From: Saccharibacillus deserti
Lineage (GTDB): Bacteria; Bacillota; Bacilli; Paenibacillales; Paenibacillaceae
NCBI RefSeq assembly: GCF_013618475.1
Contig: NZ_JABJVN010000004.1
Location: 351,279 to 415,278, forward strand
Direction: 5' to 3'
DNA: 64,000 nucleotides
Positions 10,001 to 18,244 of the stretch are shown here, piece by piece. The notes under the pieces were generated by a model. That model did not search any database. It saw nothing but the letters and a program-made list of their open reading frames with translations, and had not been told where the DNA came from. The translations under genes were made by a program, and so were the position numbers. Within the stretch, counting starts at the first letter, position 1; each line of letters opens with the position of its first letter.

Positions 10001-11781
10001 AAGTTGGGGCCGCTGGCTGCCAGGTTCTTGGCCACCTGGGCGCTGTATCCTCCGATCAAGGAAGGCTGCGACCAAGTCTGCAAATCGGCGGATGTCCGGG
10101 AGAACTGCAAATAATTCGTGGTGTCGTAGCCGCTTACGATGTATCGGCTTCCGTCGTACACGATACTTTCGAGCGTATCGGTCGGTTCGGGATAATTTGC
10201 GGAACGGTTCACCCAGGTATCTCCGTCCGCCGACGTGAGGAGGACAAGTCCGCTTGTCGCTCCTTGGCCCAAAGCGATAAATTGATTGTTCACATACGTA
10301 ACGGAGAGCATATATTCGGCGGCGGTTCCGGGGAGCGTCGCCTCGAGCCAGGTGATCCCGTTTGTTGAAGTCTGGAGGATGGCTTTGCTGTTTTCGCTGC
10401 CGGAAGCTACGAACTTCCCGTTGCCGTAAGCCAGATCGCTGAAGGATTCGTTCCCCTTCAGGCTTGGGCTCGTATTCCAGGTTATACCGTCCGCCGAAGT
10501 TGCGATTCGCGTGACTCCGTGGCTCGGTTCGCTCACTGCCACATACTGTCCGTTTCCATATTGGACGGCTGTATAAGTTCCGGCCGCAGAACCGGATATC
10601 GGAAGGTTTGTCCAGGCCGTCAGATCGATAGAGGACCAGATTGTGCCTTCCGCGCCCAATCGGCCGACTGCCACATACTTGGAGCCGTCGTGCAGGACGT
10701 CCCTAAACGTTCCTCCCCATTTGTAGGCCCAATTCGAGCCCGTATTCGAGACACTCATCCCTTCATTGCCGAAAAGGAAATACTTTCCGTTCAGTAACAC
10801 CGCATTTTGGTCAACCAGTTCTCTTTCGTAAGGCTGACGCGTCCAGTTGACGGCATCAGTCGACGTATAGACGTGCCCGTAATAACTGTCTTCGCTGCCG
10901 AACAAATAATAACGTGTACCGTCGTAGAATCCTTTTCTCATTTGTATCGAATTATCGGAGAAATTTATTTTGGAAGGCCGGGTGCCGAGCAGGGTGAAAT
11001 TGGTCAGATTTGTAGAAGTCCAGATGTAACCGTGGATATCGATGAAAAAGTAGCGGTCGTTCATCCACTTGAGGAAGTTGGCGCCGTTTGCACCGGTATT
11101 GTCCGGATTTTGCGGAGTTATGCCGGTCCACGAAGATCCGTCCAAGGTGTGATAAACTTTGCCGCTGCTGCCCGAGAAGGCAAGGCGGGTGCCGTTATTG
11201 CCTACAGTCACCTGCGTAATGAACTCGCTGCTTCCCAAGCCGGTCGGCACGACGCTGGTCCAGTTCATTCCGTCGGGTGAAGTGACATATTTTCCGAGCG
11301 TAGTTGCGTAAAAAGCCGAATTGCCGTTCAGGGTCAAATAGTCCACGTTGGTAATGCTGGAAGTAATCGTCGAACTGCGCTGCGTCCAGGTGTCCCCGTC
11401 CGGCGAAGTCAAAATCACGCCGTTCGATCCTCCTGCTACAAACAAGCCGTTGCCGTAAGCCACGCCGCCGAAGCCAAACGAGGAAGGATCGGACACTCCG
11501 GTATAATCGATGTCCTTCTGGTCTTTGACCTTCTGCCAAACCTCGGCGTCGCCGGACTTGACGATCGCTCCTTTGGCCCCGACCGCAATGTAGACGTTGT
11601 TTCCGTAATCCGCGTCCGACATGGAATCATAAGGCAGATCCTCGAAACTGCGGGTCGTAAACGGGTCGGGAGCCGGGCCTGCGGCATAGGAATAAGGAAT
11701 ACAAACCTGCGCCAGTATCAATACAGCAAGCAAAACGATGCCGATCCTGGATCCTGCTTTCTTTTCGAAGCTTTTTCTCAT
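7030..11781 (-). CDS. Large SLH-anchored surface protein with WT-rich repeats, X2-like modules and Fn3 domains
   Basis: This 1583-residue secreted protein starts at the ATG at 11781, which follows TTGGAGG. Residues 1-35 are a signal peptide ending PYSYAAG. Residues about 40-650 hold at least ten repeats with S-x-D-G-x-x-W-T cores (for example TSADGITW), suggesting a beta-propeller or BNR-like fold. Residues about 655-945 are three near-identical 97-residue modules resembling CBM_X2/Ig-like domains. Two Fn3-like domains (about 950-1120) and a Pro/Thr/Val linker follow. The C-terminus has three SLH motifs (FGDVANHWSKEAV, FSDVGPSDWQDSAV, YRDADQVSNWARESL), which in this family bind pyruvylated cell-wall polymer. 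No catalytic site is recognised, so an adhesin or polysaccharide-binding role is likely. Confidence 0.9.
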   Translation of the reverse strand: MRKSFEKKAGSRIGIVLLAVLILAQVCIPYSYAAGPAPDPFTTRSFEDLPYDSMSDADYGNNVYIAVGAKGAIVKSGDAEVWQKVKDQKDIDYTGVSDPSSFGFGGVAYGNGLFVAGGSNGVILTSPDGDTWTQRSSTITSSITNVDYLTLNGNSAFYATTLGKYVTSPDGMNWTSVVPTGLGSSEFITQVTVGNNGTRLAFSGSSGKVYHTLDGSSWTGITPQNPDNTGANGANFLKWMNDRYFFIDIHGYIWTSTNLTNFTLLGTRPSKINFSDNSIQMRKGFYDGTRYYLFGSEDSYYGHVYTSTDAVNWTRQPYERELVDQNAVLLNGKYFLFGNEGMSVSNTGSNWAYKWGGTFRDVLHDGSKYVAVGRLGAEGTIWSSIDLTAWTNLPISGSAAGTYTAVQYGNGQYVAVSEPSHGVTRIATSADGITWNTSPSLKGNESFSDLAYGNGKFVASGSENSKAILQTSTNGITWLEATLPGTAAEYMLSVTYVNNQFIALGQGATSGLVLLTSADGDTWVNRSANYPEPTDTLESIVYDGSRYIVSGYDTTNYLQFSRTSADLQTWSQPSLIGGYSAQVAKNLAASGPNLYALVTDADFNTFVNFSSDQGATWSPTSIVPEGAQAYSLVSRNNQMLVAGVNKLLLSAVLGANDSEISPATASFDKEASAQADIPVALTLKGNTLSGITNGGTPLVEGADYTVSGSTVTIGKSYLAQQPVGTANLVFGFSAGAAQTLAVTVSDSTPPAPNDSEISPATASFDKEASAQADIPVALTLKGNTLSGITNGGTPLVEGTDYTVSGSTVTIGKSYLAQQPVGTANLVFSFSAGAAQTLAVTVSDSTPPAPNDSEISPATASFDKEASAQADIPVALTLKGNTLSGITNGGMPLVEGTDYTVSGSTVTIGKSYLAQQPVGTANLVFGFSAGAAQTLAVTVSDSTVIPPLEVPALQTVTAGNAQAALQWTTVGGADGYRVYVSQQPGVYGAEAASVSSSVYSYEASGLTNGTPYYFVVKAVFGGELSAASNERSATPFTTAGAPTNVSAAAGSGQAFVSFTPPVSDGGRPITGYEVLDAEGKVVASGTSSPITVTGLTNGTAYTFTVRALNEAGKSDGSAPSSPVSPAAPSDGGGSTPVIPTPVNPTPVTPTPVNPTPVTPVTPVTPKPVGVDIWINGRQEKIGTAKTETVDGSSVTTISVDPTLLGQKLAAEGAGAVITIPLLGSTSDAVVGELNGEMIKDMEQKRAVIELRTDEATYTLPASRLRIDSLLNQLGPSNQLGEVTVQIRVGKLTDSMIDVVNAAAARGGFTLASTPLDFSVNVVLKDRTIPVTSFDAYVERRIVLPAGVDPNRITTGIVVGPDGTIRHVPTRVTRENETYYAVVNSLTNSAYSIIWHPVEFGDVANHWSKEAVNDMGSRLIINGTEEGVFSPNREITRAEFAAIAVRALGLKEQEGGISFSDVGPSDWQDSAVRTAAAYGLIQGFEDGTFRPNDRITREQAMAIVAKAMSITGLQGKFAPADPSDLLGGYRDADQVSNWARESLAAVLQSEIVSGRTATRLAPKTDMTRAEAAAIIERLLKVSGLI
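8945..9817. repeat. Three near-identical 291-bp tandem repeats in the SLH protein gene
   Basis: The blocks at about 8945-9235, 9236-9526 and 9527-9817 each encode a 97-residue module starting NDSEISPATASFDKE. They differ at only a handful of bases (for example Thr/Met after NGG, Ala/Thr before DYTV, Gly/Ser in LVFxFS). This indicates recent duplication or gene conversion. Confidence 0.93.
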
Positions 11782-11929
11782 CTTTGGGTGCCTCCAACGT
11801 TCGAATTTGAACTGCGCGGATTGAGGGCTTTTGCTGGAACCGCCGACTTGCTCCCGTTCCCGATTGACCGGCTGCACGACGCACAAGGGAACGCATTCCA
11901 ATAAGGCTTAGACCGAATATAAATGACAA

Positions 11930-12110
11930 CCATTGGCAATTACGCGCTTCAAAAGACCTAACTTTTAAATTTAAATTTCAAAAAGTCACGTTTTTATTAT
12001 TTTTATTTCTCTTTTTTCATAATTCTAAAATTCTTTTTCACAAAAAACCATAAAACCACAAATATTAATGAATAAAAACAACAAAACAACAACAAAACCT
12101 CGAATTATTG
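11930..12110. other. AT-rich divergent intergenic region upstream of fucI
   Basis: This stretch of nearly pure A/T tracts sits in an otherwise GC-rich window, between the divergently read SLH gene and fucI. I see no gene in it. It ends at the fucI promoter and could act as UP elements or as a curved or nucleoid-protein binding site. Confidence 0.6.
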
Positions 12111-12139
12111 TTGACTTGTTGCGGCTTGGCTTTTAAGAT
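12111..12139 (+). promoter_or_regulatory. Sigma-A promoter of the fucose operon
   Basis: TTGACT (12111-12116) and TAAGAT (12134-12139) are separated by exactly 17 bp. A cre-like site starts 10 bp after the -10 box, and the fucI start is 127 bp downstream. Confidence 0.7.
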
Positions 12140-12149
12140 AAAGAAGAAT

Positions 12150-12163
12150 TGATAACGCTTTCC
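12150..12163 (+). promoter_or_regulatory. cre-like operator in the fucI leader
   Basis: TGATAACGCTTTCC matches 12 of 14 positions of the cre consensus. Its place just downstream of the -10 box suits repression by CcpA-HPr or by a LacI-family protein. Confidence 0.5.
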
Positions 12164-12266
12164 AACCTATGTTTTCGTCGGATCATTACGTTTTGCCGGG
12201 GATTGTTCAGGATGCGACCGCATGCCCGAAGCCCCTTCCCATTCACCTATTTTGAGGAGGTACGTT

Positions 12267-14045
12267 ATGTCAGCCACCGTTACCCAAGAGTATCCGAAAA
12301 TCGGGATTCGCCCTACCATCGACGGCAGAAGACGCGGGGTACGCGAATCGCTGGAAGAACAGACCATGGGCATGGCGCGGCGCACAGCCGCTTTCCTGCA
12401 GGAGCATCTGCGCTATCCGGACGGTTCGCCCGTGCAGTGCGTGATTGCGGACACGACGATCGGCGGCGTGGCGGAAGCGTCCGCGGCGGCGTCCAAGTTC
12501 AAGCGGGAAAACGTCGGCGTCTCGATCACCGTGACCCCGTGCTGGTGCTACGGCTCCGAGACGATGGACATGGACGCTTCGATTCCGCACGCGGTATGGG
12601 GATTTAACGGAACGGAACGGCCCGGTGCGGTTTACCTGGCAGCCGTGCTGTCGGCCTATGCGCAAAAAGGCATTCCGGCGTTCGGCATTTACGGCGAAGA
12701 CGTACAGGAGTCGGGCAGCGAAGAGATTCCGGCCGACGTGCAGACCAAGCTGCTTCAGTTCGCAAGGTCCGCGCTGGCCGCCGCCATCATCCGGGGCAAA
12801 GCGTACCTCTCCATGGGTTCCGTGTCGATGGGTATCGCCGGTTCGATCATCGACGAGAATCTGTTCCAGCATTATCTGGGCATGCGCAACGAATACGTGG
12901 ACATGTCCGAATTCGTCCGCCGCGTCGAAGAAGAGATCTACGACAAGGACGAATACGCCAAAGCACTGGCCTGGACCAAGCAGAACTGCAAACTGGGTGC
13001 CAACAACAATCCCGAACATCTGATCATCAGCGAAGACGAACAGAATCGGCAGTGGGAATTCGTCATCAAAATGACGCTGATCGCGCGCGACCTCATGGTC
13101 GGCAATCCGCGGCTGGCGGAACTCGGCTTCGAAGAAGAAGCGGGCGGCCATCACGCGATTGCGGGCGGCTTCCAGGGGCAGCGGCATTGGACGGACCATT
13201 TCCCGAACGCCGACTTTATGGAGACGATTCTTAATTCCTCGTTCGACTGGAACGGACGGCGCGCGCCGTACATCGTCGCCACCGAGAACGACAGCCTCAA
13301 CGGCGTCGTCATGCTGTTCAACCACCTGCTGACAGGCACGGCGCAGATCTTCGCGGACGTACGTACATTCTGGAGTCCGGCGGCGGTGGAACGCGTGACG
13401 GGACACAAGCTTGAAGGCGCGGCGCAGGGCGGGCTGCTGCATCTGATCAATTCCGGTTCGGCGGCGCTCGACGGGACCGGCGAGCAGGAGATCGACGGAC
13501 TGCCCGCGATCAAGCCTTTCTGGGACGTCACGGACGAAGAAGCGGCCAAATGTCTGGACAAGACGCTGTTCCGGCCGGCTTCGCAGGAATATTTCCGCGG
13601 CGGCGGCTTTTCGACGGATTACTTGACGCGCGGCGGTATGCCGGTCACGATGGTGCGCCTCAACCTGGTCAAAGGACTGGGCCCCGTGCTTCAGTTGGCG
13701 GAAGGCTACACGGTCGATCTTCCGGAAGAGGTGCACCGCACGCTCGACGAACGCACCGACCCGACCTGGCCGACGACCTGGTTCGCGCCGAAGCTGACGG
13801 GCAAGGGCTCGTTCTCGAACGTCTACGACGTGATGAACAACTGGGGCGCCAACCACGGCGCGATCAGCTACGGGCATATCGGCGCCGACCTGATCACCCT
13901 CGCTTCCATCCTGCGCATTCCGGTCAGCATGCACAACGTGGACGAGAAAGACATCTTCCGTCCACGCGTCTGGTCGCTGTTCGGCACCGAAAATCCGGAA
14001 GCGGCCGATTACGCAGCCTGCCGGAACTTCGGACCGCTGTACTGA
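12267..14045 (+). CDS. fucI: L-fucose isomerase
   Basis: FucI interconverts L-fucose and L-fuculose in the cytoplasm, the first committed step of fucose breakdown. The protein has 592 residues, the usual length. It begins with the family signature [20 protein letters not shown]. It keeps the metal and catalytic regions: [26 protein letters not shown] and [16 protein letters not shown] near the C-terminus. The ATG at 12267 follows GAGGAGG. It is the first of four fucose genes, with the kinase 33 bp downstream, and has a promoter and cre-like site upstream. D-arabinose is a common alternative substrate of the family. Confidence 0.95.
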   Translation: MSATVTQEYPKIGIRPTIDGRRRGVRESLEEQTMGMARRTAAFLQEHLRYPDGSPVQCVIADTTIGGVAEASAAASKFKRENVGVSITVTPCWCYGSETMDMDASIPHAVWGFNGTERPGAVYLAAVLSAYAQKGIPAFGIYGEDVQESGSEEIPADVQTKLLQFARSALAAAIIRGKAYLSMGSVSMGIAGSIIDENLFQHYLGMRNEYVDMSEFVRRVEEEIYDKDEYAKALAWTKQNCKLGANNNPEHLIISEDEQNRQWEFVIKMTLIARDLMVGNPRLAELGFEEEAGGHHAIAGGFQGQRHWTDHFPNADFMETILNSSFDWNGRRAPYIVATENDSLNGVVMLFNHLLTGTAQIFADVRTFWSPAAVERVTGHKLEGAAQGGLLHLINSGSAALDGTGEQEIDGLPAIKPFWDVTDEEAAKCLDKTLFRPASQEYFRGGGFSTDYLTRGGMPVTMVRLNLVKGLGPVLQLAEGYTVDLPEEVHRTLDERTDPTWPTTWFAPKLTGKGSFSNVYDVMNNWGANHGAISYGHIGADLITLASILRIPVSMHNVDEKDIFRPRVWSLFGTENPEAADYAACRNFGPLY

Positions 14046-14077
14046 GGCGTTGACGCCATTTTATCGGAAAGCAGGGC

Positions 14078-15874
14078 ATGCCCATGAAGCCTCGGAAATT
14101 CGATTCGGAAATTTTGAACGGGATGGGCCAGAGCCCGCAGGGTGCGGACTCCGGCGAATCTGCCGAACATGCCGGGATTGCCGGAACTGTTGAAAGCTCC
14201 TCTGTCAAAAGAGTGCTGGCCGTCGATCTCGGCGCCAGCTCCGGCCGGGTCATGCTCGGCAGCTACGACGGTTCGAAGCTTGAGCTGCGCGAGATTCACC
14301 GCTTCGACAATGTGCCGGTCGAAGACGGCGGCGGCTTGTACTGGGACGAGGGCGGGCTGTTCGCCGAGATTCAGGCGGGTATCCGCCTGGCTGCCGCCGA
14401 AGGGCAGCCGATCCTCGGCATCGGCGTCGACACCTGGGGGGTCGATTACGGCTGGATCGGCCAAGACGGCGAACTGCTGCGGCCGCCGCACCATTACCGC
14501 GACGCGCGTATGGCGCGGCACGCGGCGGAACTGGAGCGCCGCCTGCCGCCGCGCGAACAGTTCGAGCTGACCGGCAATCAGCCGAATCCCATCAATACGG
14601 TATACCAGATCTTCGCCGATCTGGAAGAACAGCCCGAACTGCGCGAACAGGCTTCCCGTCTGCTGATGATGCCGGATTTGTTCCATTACCGGCTGTGCGG
14701 CGCTGCGGCCGCGGAGCGAAGCATCCTGAGCACCGGCGGCCTGCTTGCGGCCGGCGGCAGCGAACCGTCCGCCGCCGTATTGGAACGGCTGGGTATTCCG
14801 GCCGCTCTGCTGGCGCCGGTCGTACCGGCCGGCACGGTGCTCGGCGAACTGCGGCCGGAACTGCAGGCGCAGCTGCGCTGCGGCCCGCTGCGCGTCGTGG
14901 CCGGCGCTTCGCACGACACGGCTTCGGCCGTGGCGGCGGTGCCTTACGGCGGGATAGCGGCGGCAGGGTTGTCCGGGGCAGCGGCAAGCGGCGCGGTGAA
15001 TGGAGCCGCCGGGTGGAGCGGAACGGCGGATATAGCCGGCAGGGCGGAGAACGGCGGGATGGATGGCGCGGCAGAGTCAGCCGACATGGCCGAAAAAGCG
15101 AGCGGCGCGCCGGACGAAGCCGTCCGTACACCAGACGGCCGGCCGGCTGATCAAGCGGCCGGCTCCGCCGCCAACGAAGCCGCCTTCGCCGCTTTTATCA
15201 GCTGCGGCACCTGGTCGATCGCGGGAATCGAGACCCCGAGGCCGATCTTGTCCGGTGCCGCTTACGAACGCGGCCTGACAAACGAAGTTTGTTACGGCGG
15301 CGGCAATCGCCTGCTGAAGAACATCACGGGCTTGTGGCTGCTTCAGGAATGCCGGCGGCATTGGAACGCCGGCGGCGAAGCGCTCAGCCACGGTGATTTG
15401 GCGGCGCTGGCCGAAGCCGCGGGACCTGCGGCTTCGCGGATCGATCCCGACGATCCGCGCTTTGCCGCTCCGGGCGACATGCCGGAGCGGGTCCGGCAGT
15501 ACTGCCGGGAGACCGGGCAGCCGGTCCCCGGCAGCCACGGCGAGCTGGCGCGCGTCGTGCTCGAGAGTCTGGCCGACGCGTACGCCCGCGCGATCGACGA
15601 GCTCGAGTCGATCACGGGCCGCGCGATCGCCGCGGTCCATCTCGTCGGAGGCGGCAGCCGCAACCGGCTGCTCTGCCGCCTGACGGCGGAGCGCACCGGC
15701 CGCGAAGTCATCGCGGGCCCGGTCGAAGCGAGTGCCGCGGGCAGCGCGCTTGTCCAGCTCGCCGCATTGGGCGAACTGGACTTCGACCGTCGGGCGGAGA
15801 TTCTCGGGCGCTCGTTTGCGCTCGAACGCTACCTGCCCGACGAACCTGCGAACCGGCAGATCCGTAAGTTCTAA
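14078..15874 (+). CDS. fucK: FGGY-family kinase, probable L-fuculokinase (rhamnulokinase-like) with a low-complexity insertion
   Basis: This 598-residue protein should phosphorylate L-fuculose with ATP. The sequence is closest in style to RhaB: phosphate-binding VDLGASSGRVMLG, GVDTWGVDYGWIG, GASHDTASAVAAVPYG, then FISCGTWSIAG and the C-terminal HLVGGGSRNRLLCRLTAERT. Its position between fucI and fucA argues for fuculose as substrate. Two oddities stand out. A 42-residue Ser/Glu-rich extension precedes the first strand. About 79 Gly/Ala/Asp-rich residues (roughly 292-370) are inserted between AVPYG and the GTWS motif, which are nearly adjacent in ordinary family members. The start at 14078 has only a moderate ribosome site (GAAAGCAGGGC). 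Its stop codon lies inside repeat element B. Confidence 0.85.
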   Translation: MPMKPRKFDSEILNGMGQSPQGADSGESAEHAGIAGTVESSSVKRVLAVDLGASSGRVMLGSYDGSKLELREIHRFDNVPVEDGGGLYWDEGGLFAEIQAGIRLAAAEGQPILGIGVDTWGVDYGWIGQDGELLRPPHHYRDARMARHAAELERRLPPREQFELTGNQPNPINTVYQIFADLEEQPELREQASRLLMMPDLFHYRLCGAAAAERSILSTGGLLAAGGSEPSAAVLERLGIPAALLAPVVPAGTVLGELRPELQAQLRCGPLRVVAGASHDTASAVAAVPYGGIAAAGLSGAAASGAVNGAAGWSGTADIAGRAENGGMDGAAESADMAEKASGAPDEAVRTPDGRPADQAAGSAANEAAFAAFISCGTWSIAGIETPRPILSGAAYERGLTNEVCYGGGNRLLKNITGLWLLQECRRHWNAGGEALSHGDLAALAEAAGPAASRIDPDDPRFAAPGDMPERVRQYCRETGQPVPGSHGELARVVLESLADAYARAIDELESITGRAIAAVHLVGGGSRNRLLCRLTAERTGREVIAGPVEASAAGSALVQLAALGELDFDRRAEILGRSFALERYLPDEPANRQIRKF

Positions 15875-16054
15875 CGAATCTTGAGGACGCTAAACAAGCC
15901 GAGACGGCCGATTTCTTTTTCTAACGAATCCCGAGAACGCTGTATCCGCTCAATCGACTAATTTCGCCGAAAAAACGCCAAATGGCGATACAGGGATTCG
16001 TTACAGGGTCAAAACCCCAATATTCGTTCGAATAGCGTTATGAGGTTTCGTTAG
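15871..16054. repeat. Four-copy phased inverted repeat element, copy B (between the kinase gene and fucA)
   Basis: Four 24-bp copies of CTAACGAATC...ACGCTNT lie at 15871 and 15921 (forward) and at 15981 and 16031 (reversed). The spacings are exactly 50, 60 and 50 bp. The kinase stop codon TAA (15872-15874) lies within the first copy. The element fills most of the gap between two co-directional fucose genes. Confidence 0.85.
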
Positions 16055-16134
16055 CGTGTCAAGGCCGGCACCAAACGGACGAATCCCTGTTTGCTTTCAA
16101 TCCGATCCATATCTATGACCCAAAAAGGAGACCC

Positions 16135-16818
16135 ATGCCCATGACCCAGCCCCATTCCATCGCCGATCCGGTCGAACGCGAGCGCCTGCTGCGCCTGCAA
16201 ATCTGCGATATCGGCCGCAATCTGTTCAACAAAGACTTTATCGCCGCCAACGACGGCAATATTTCCGCCCGCCTCTCGGAGACGGAGATTCTCGCTTCCC
16301 CGACCGGCGTCAGCAAAGGCTACCTGGAGCCTTATATGCTGGTCAAAGTCAATCTCGGCGGCGAGATCGTCGAAGCTGCCGAAGGCTATCGGCCGTCCAC
16401 GGAAGTCAAAATGCATCTGCGCGTCTACCGCGAATGCCCGGACATGCACGGCGTCGTCCATGCCCATCCGCCTTATGCGACCGCGTTCGCGATCAAGGGC
16501 GAAGCGCTCGACAAGATGATGATGCCGGAATCCGTGATCGCGATGGGCGACATCCCGCTCGCGGCCTACGGCACGCCGTCGACCGAAGAGATTCCGGATT
16601 CGATCATGCCTTTTCTCGGCAAGAAGACGGCCGTCCTGCTCGAAAGCCACGGCGCGCTGACCTGGGGCAAAAGCGTGATGGATGCCTATATGAACATGGA
16701 GCGCCTGGAATACACGGCCAAGCTGACTTTCCTTACGCGCATGATCGACGGCGAACGCGAGCTGCCGCAGCACCGGATCGACGAACTGGTCGGGCTGCGT
16801 TCGTTCTACGGCTTCTAG
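16135..16818 (+). CDS. fucA: L-fuculose-1-phosphate aldolase (class II aldolase)
   Basis: This 227-residue class II aldolase should split L-fuculose 1-phosphate into dihydroxyacetone phosphate and L-lactaldehyde. The fold markers are NDGNISARLSETEILASPTG, GYRPSTEVKMHLRVYR and the zinc-binding VVHAHPPYATAFAI, with the catalytic Glu in the STEVKMH stretch. A third metal histidine is in LLESHGALTWG. AAGGAG stands just before ATG CCC ATG; either ATG could be used (the second at 16141). It is separated from the kinase by repeat element B and followed 18 bp later by fucU. Other class II aldolases (RhaD, AraD) look similar, but context favours FucA. Confidence 0.9.
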   Translation: MPMTQPHSIADPVERERLLRLQICDIGRNLFNKDFIAANDGNISARLSETEILASPTGVSKGYLEPYMLVKVNLGGEIVEAAEGYRPSTEVKMHLRVYRECPDMHGVVHAHPPYATAFAIKGEALDKMMMPESVIAMGDIPLAAYGTPSTEEIPDSIMPFLGKKTAVLLESHGALTWGKSVMDAYMNMERLEYTAKLTFLTRMIDGERELPQHRIDELVGLRSFYGF

Positions 16819-16836
16819 CCGGGAAGGAGACGCCTT

Positions 16837-17259
16837 ATGCTGAAAAAGATCCCGAAGATCCTGTCTCCCGACCTCGTCCATGCGCTGATGAAAATGGGCC
16901 ACGGCGACGAAATCGTGCTGGCCGATGCCAATTTCCCCGGCCACTCGCTGCATGAACGCGTCATTCGCTGCGACGGCCTCGGCATCCCTTCGCTGCTCGA
17001 CGCGATGCTGGAACTGCTGCCGCTCGATCCGTACGCCGAACATCAGGCGGCGCTGATGAGCGTCGTGTCCGGCGATCCTATCGTGCCGACGGTCTGGGAT
17101 ACGTACCGCGAAGTGATCGCCCGCCACGACGCCTCCGCTCAGATCGCTTTCGAAGAGCGTTTCGCTTTCTACGAACGCGCCCGCGGCGCCTATGCGATCG
17201 TCGTAACCGGCGAAGAAGCCCTGTACGGGAATATTCTTTTGAAAAAAGGCGTGATCTAG
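16837..17259 (+). CDS. fucU: L-fucose mutarotase
   Basis: This 140-residue FucU/RbsD-family protein interconverts alpha- and beta-L-fucose, supplying the anomer used by FucI. It shows the family features MLKKIPKILSPDLVHALMKM, GHGDEIVLADANFPGHS (His as general acid/base), a central VWDTYREV and a C-terminal GNILLKKGVI. AAGGAG precedes the ATG at 16837. It is the last gene of the fucose operon and is followed by a bidirectional terminator. No fucose permease is present in this cluster. Confidence 0.94.
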   Translation: MLKKIPKILSPDLVHALMKMGHGDEIVLADANFPGHSLHERVIRCDGLGIPSLLDAMLELLPLDPYAEHQAALMSVVSGDPIVPTVWDTYREVIARHDASAQIAFEERFAFYERARGAYAIVVTGEEALYGNILLKKGVI

Positions 17260-17364
17260 TTCGCTGCAATTCGAACCTTTTGCAGCGGACCCCGGTCTGG
17301 TTCCTGCAATCAAGCCTGTGCAGGCAGCGGACACGCCCGTCTTCTGCGACTCCGCTTCATCGGC

Positions 17365-17414
17365 AAAAAGCCGGATTTCCCGCCTCGGCATATCGAGGGA
17401 GAATCCGGCTTTTT
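17365..17414. terminator. Bidirectional terminator between fucU and the phosphatase gene
   Basis: AAAAAGCCGGATT (17365-17377) pairs with AATCCGGCTTTTT (17402-17414) around an inner CTCG/CGAG pair. A/T runs on both sides serve the two converging genes. Confidence 0.88.
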
Positions 17415-17532
17415 CGTCTGTTCTTTTTCTTTTACATGTCCGTTCTGCTGTGACTCACTCGTTCGCGTGCTGCTTCTTCCGCCTGCTCGTTCACTTCCTG
17501 ACGCTTCCACTCGCTCACCCTGCGTACCCGTT

Positions 17533-18183
17533 TCACTGATCGAACCCGATCCACTTGAACTGCCCGTCTTCGTGCTCCAGAATCGTTACGCTCGCGTTCT
17601 TGATCTCGATCGTGACGTCGACGCCTTCGCACAGTTGATTGACGATATTGCGGATCGTGTTGCCGTGGGTGACGATCAGAACCTTGGCGTCGCCGGTATA
17701 ATCGAGATCGATCACCGTCTGCAGCCCGCCGCGGATCCGCGTCCAGAGCTCTTCGAAGTTCTCCGCGTGATGGTACGGATCGGCTTTCTTGGTCATGTCC
17801 GCGAATTCGGCGACCGTGACCGTCTGCATCAATTCCGCAAAGCTTACCCCCGCATTGTTCTCGGCGATTTTGCCCAAAGCAACCTTGGAGTATTCGCCTT
17901 CGAACCCGCCGAAGAACGTTTCGCGAAAAGCCTTGATCCGGTTGATGACCGGAACGGGATGCCGGCTTTCGTTCAGTATGAGTTCGGCGGTCTCAAGCGT
18001 CCGACCCGAATCGCTTGTGTAGACATAAGCGAATTCCGTATCGGCCAACCGCTGTCCGGTAGCCGTGGCGACAACCCTGCCTTCATCGGTCAGCGGACTG
18101 TCGGACCAACCCTGCATTTTTCCGTAGCGGTTCAGATACGTTTCCCCGTGCCTGACGAGGTACAAACTGATTTTCGGGCTCAT
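17533..18183 (-). CDS. Histidine phosphatase (phosphoglycerate mutase superfamily)
   Basis: This 216-residue cytoplasmic protein has the catalytic RHGET motif (His12), YTSDSGRTLETA, FRETFFGGFEGE and the second histidine in VTHGNTIRN. These are the marks of the branch-1 histidine phosphatases. The substrate cannot be told from sequence; small phosphorylated metabolites are usual. The ATG at 18183 follows TGGAGG. It lies last in a minus-strand series behind an ABM protein and a mutarotase-like protein, and ends at the bidirectional terminator shared with the fucose operon. Confidence 0.9.
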   Translation of the reverse strand: MSPKISLYLVRHGETYLNRYGKMQGWSDSPLTDEGRVVATATGQRLADTEFAYVYTSDSGRTLETAELILNESRHPVPVINRIKAFRETFFGGFEGEYSKVALGKIAENNAGVSFAELMQTVTVAEFADMTKKADPYHHAENFEELWTRIRGGLQTVIDLDYTGDAKVLIVTHGNTIRNIVNQLCEGVDVTIEIKNASVTILEHEDGQFKWIGFDQ

Positions 18184-18244
18184 GGACCATCCTCCAGTAT
18201 CGAATCTTTATTTGACTTTATTCCGCAGACCTGTGCCGGTCGGC

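Noticed and set aside
7024..10368. An open frame of over 1100 codons on the plus strand opposite the SLH protein gene
   Set aside because: It is antisense to a well-supported gene, is rich in Arg/His/Gly, has no ribosome site and follows the triplicate repeats of the real gene. GC bias explains it.
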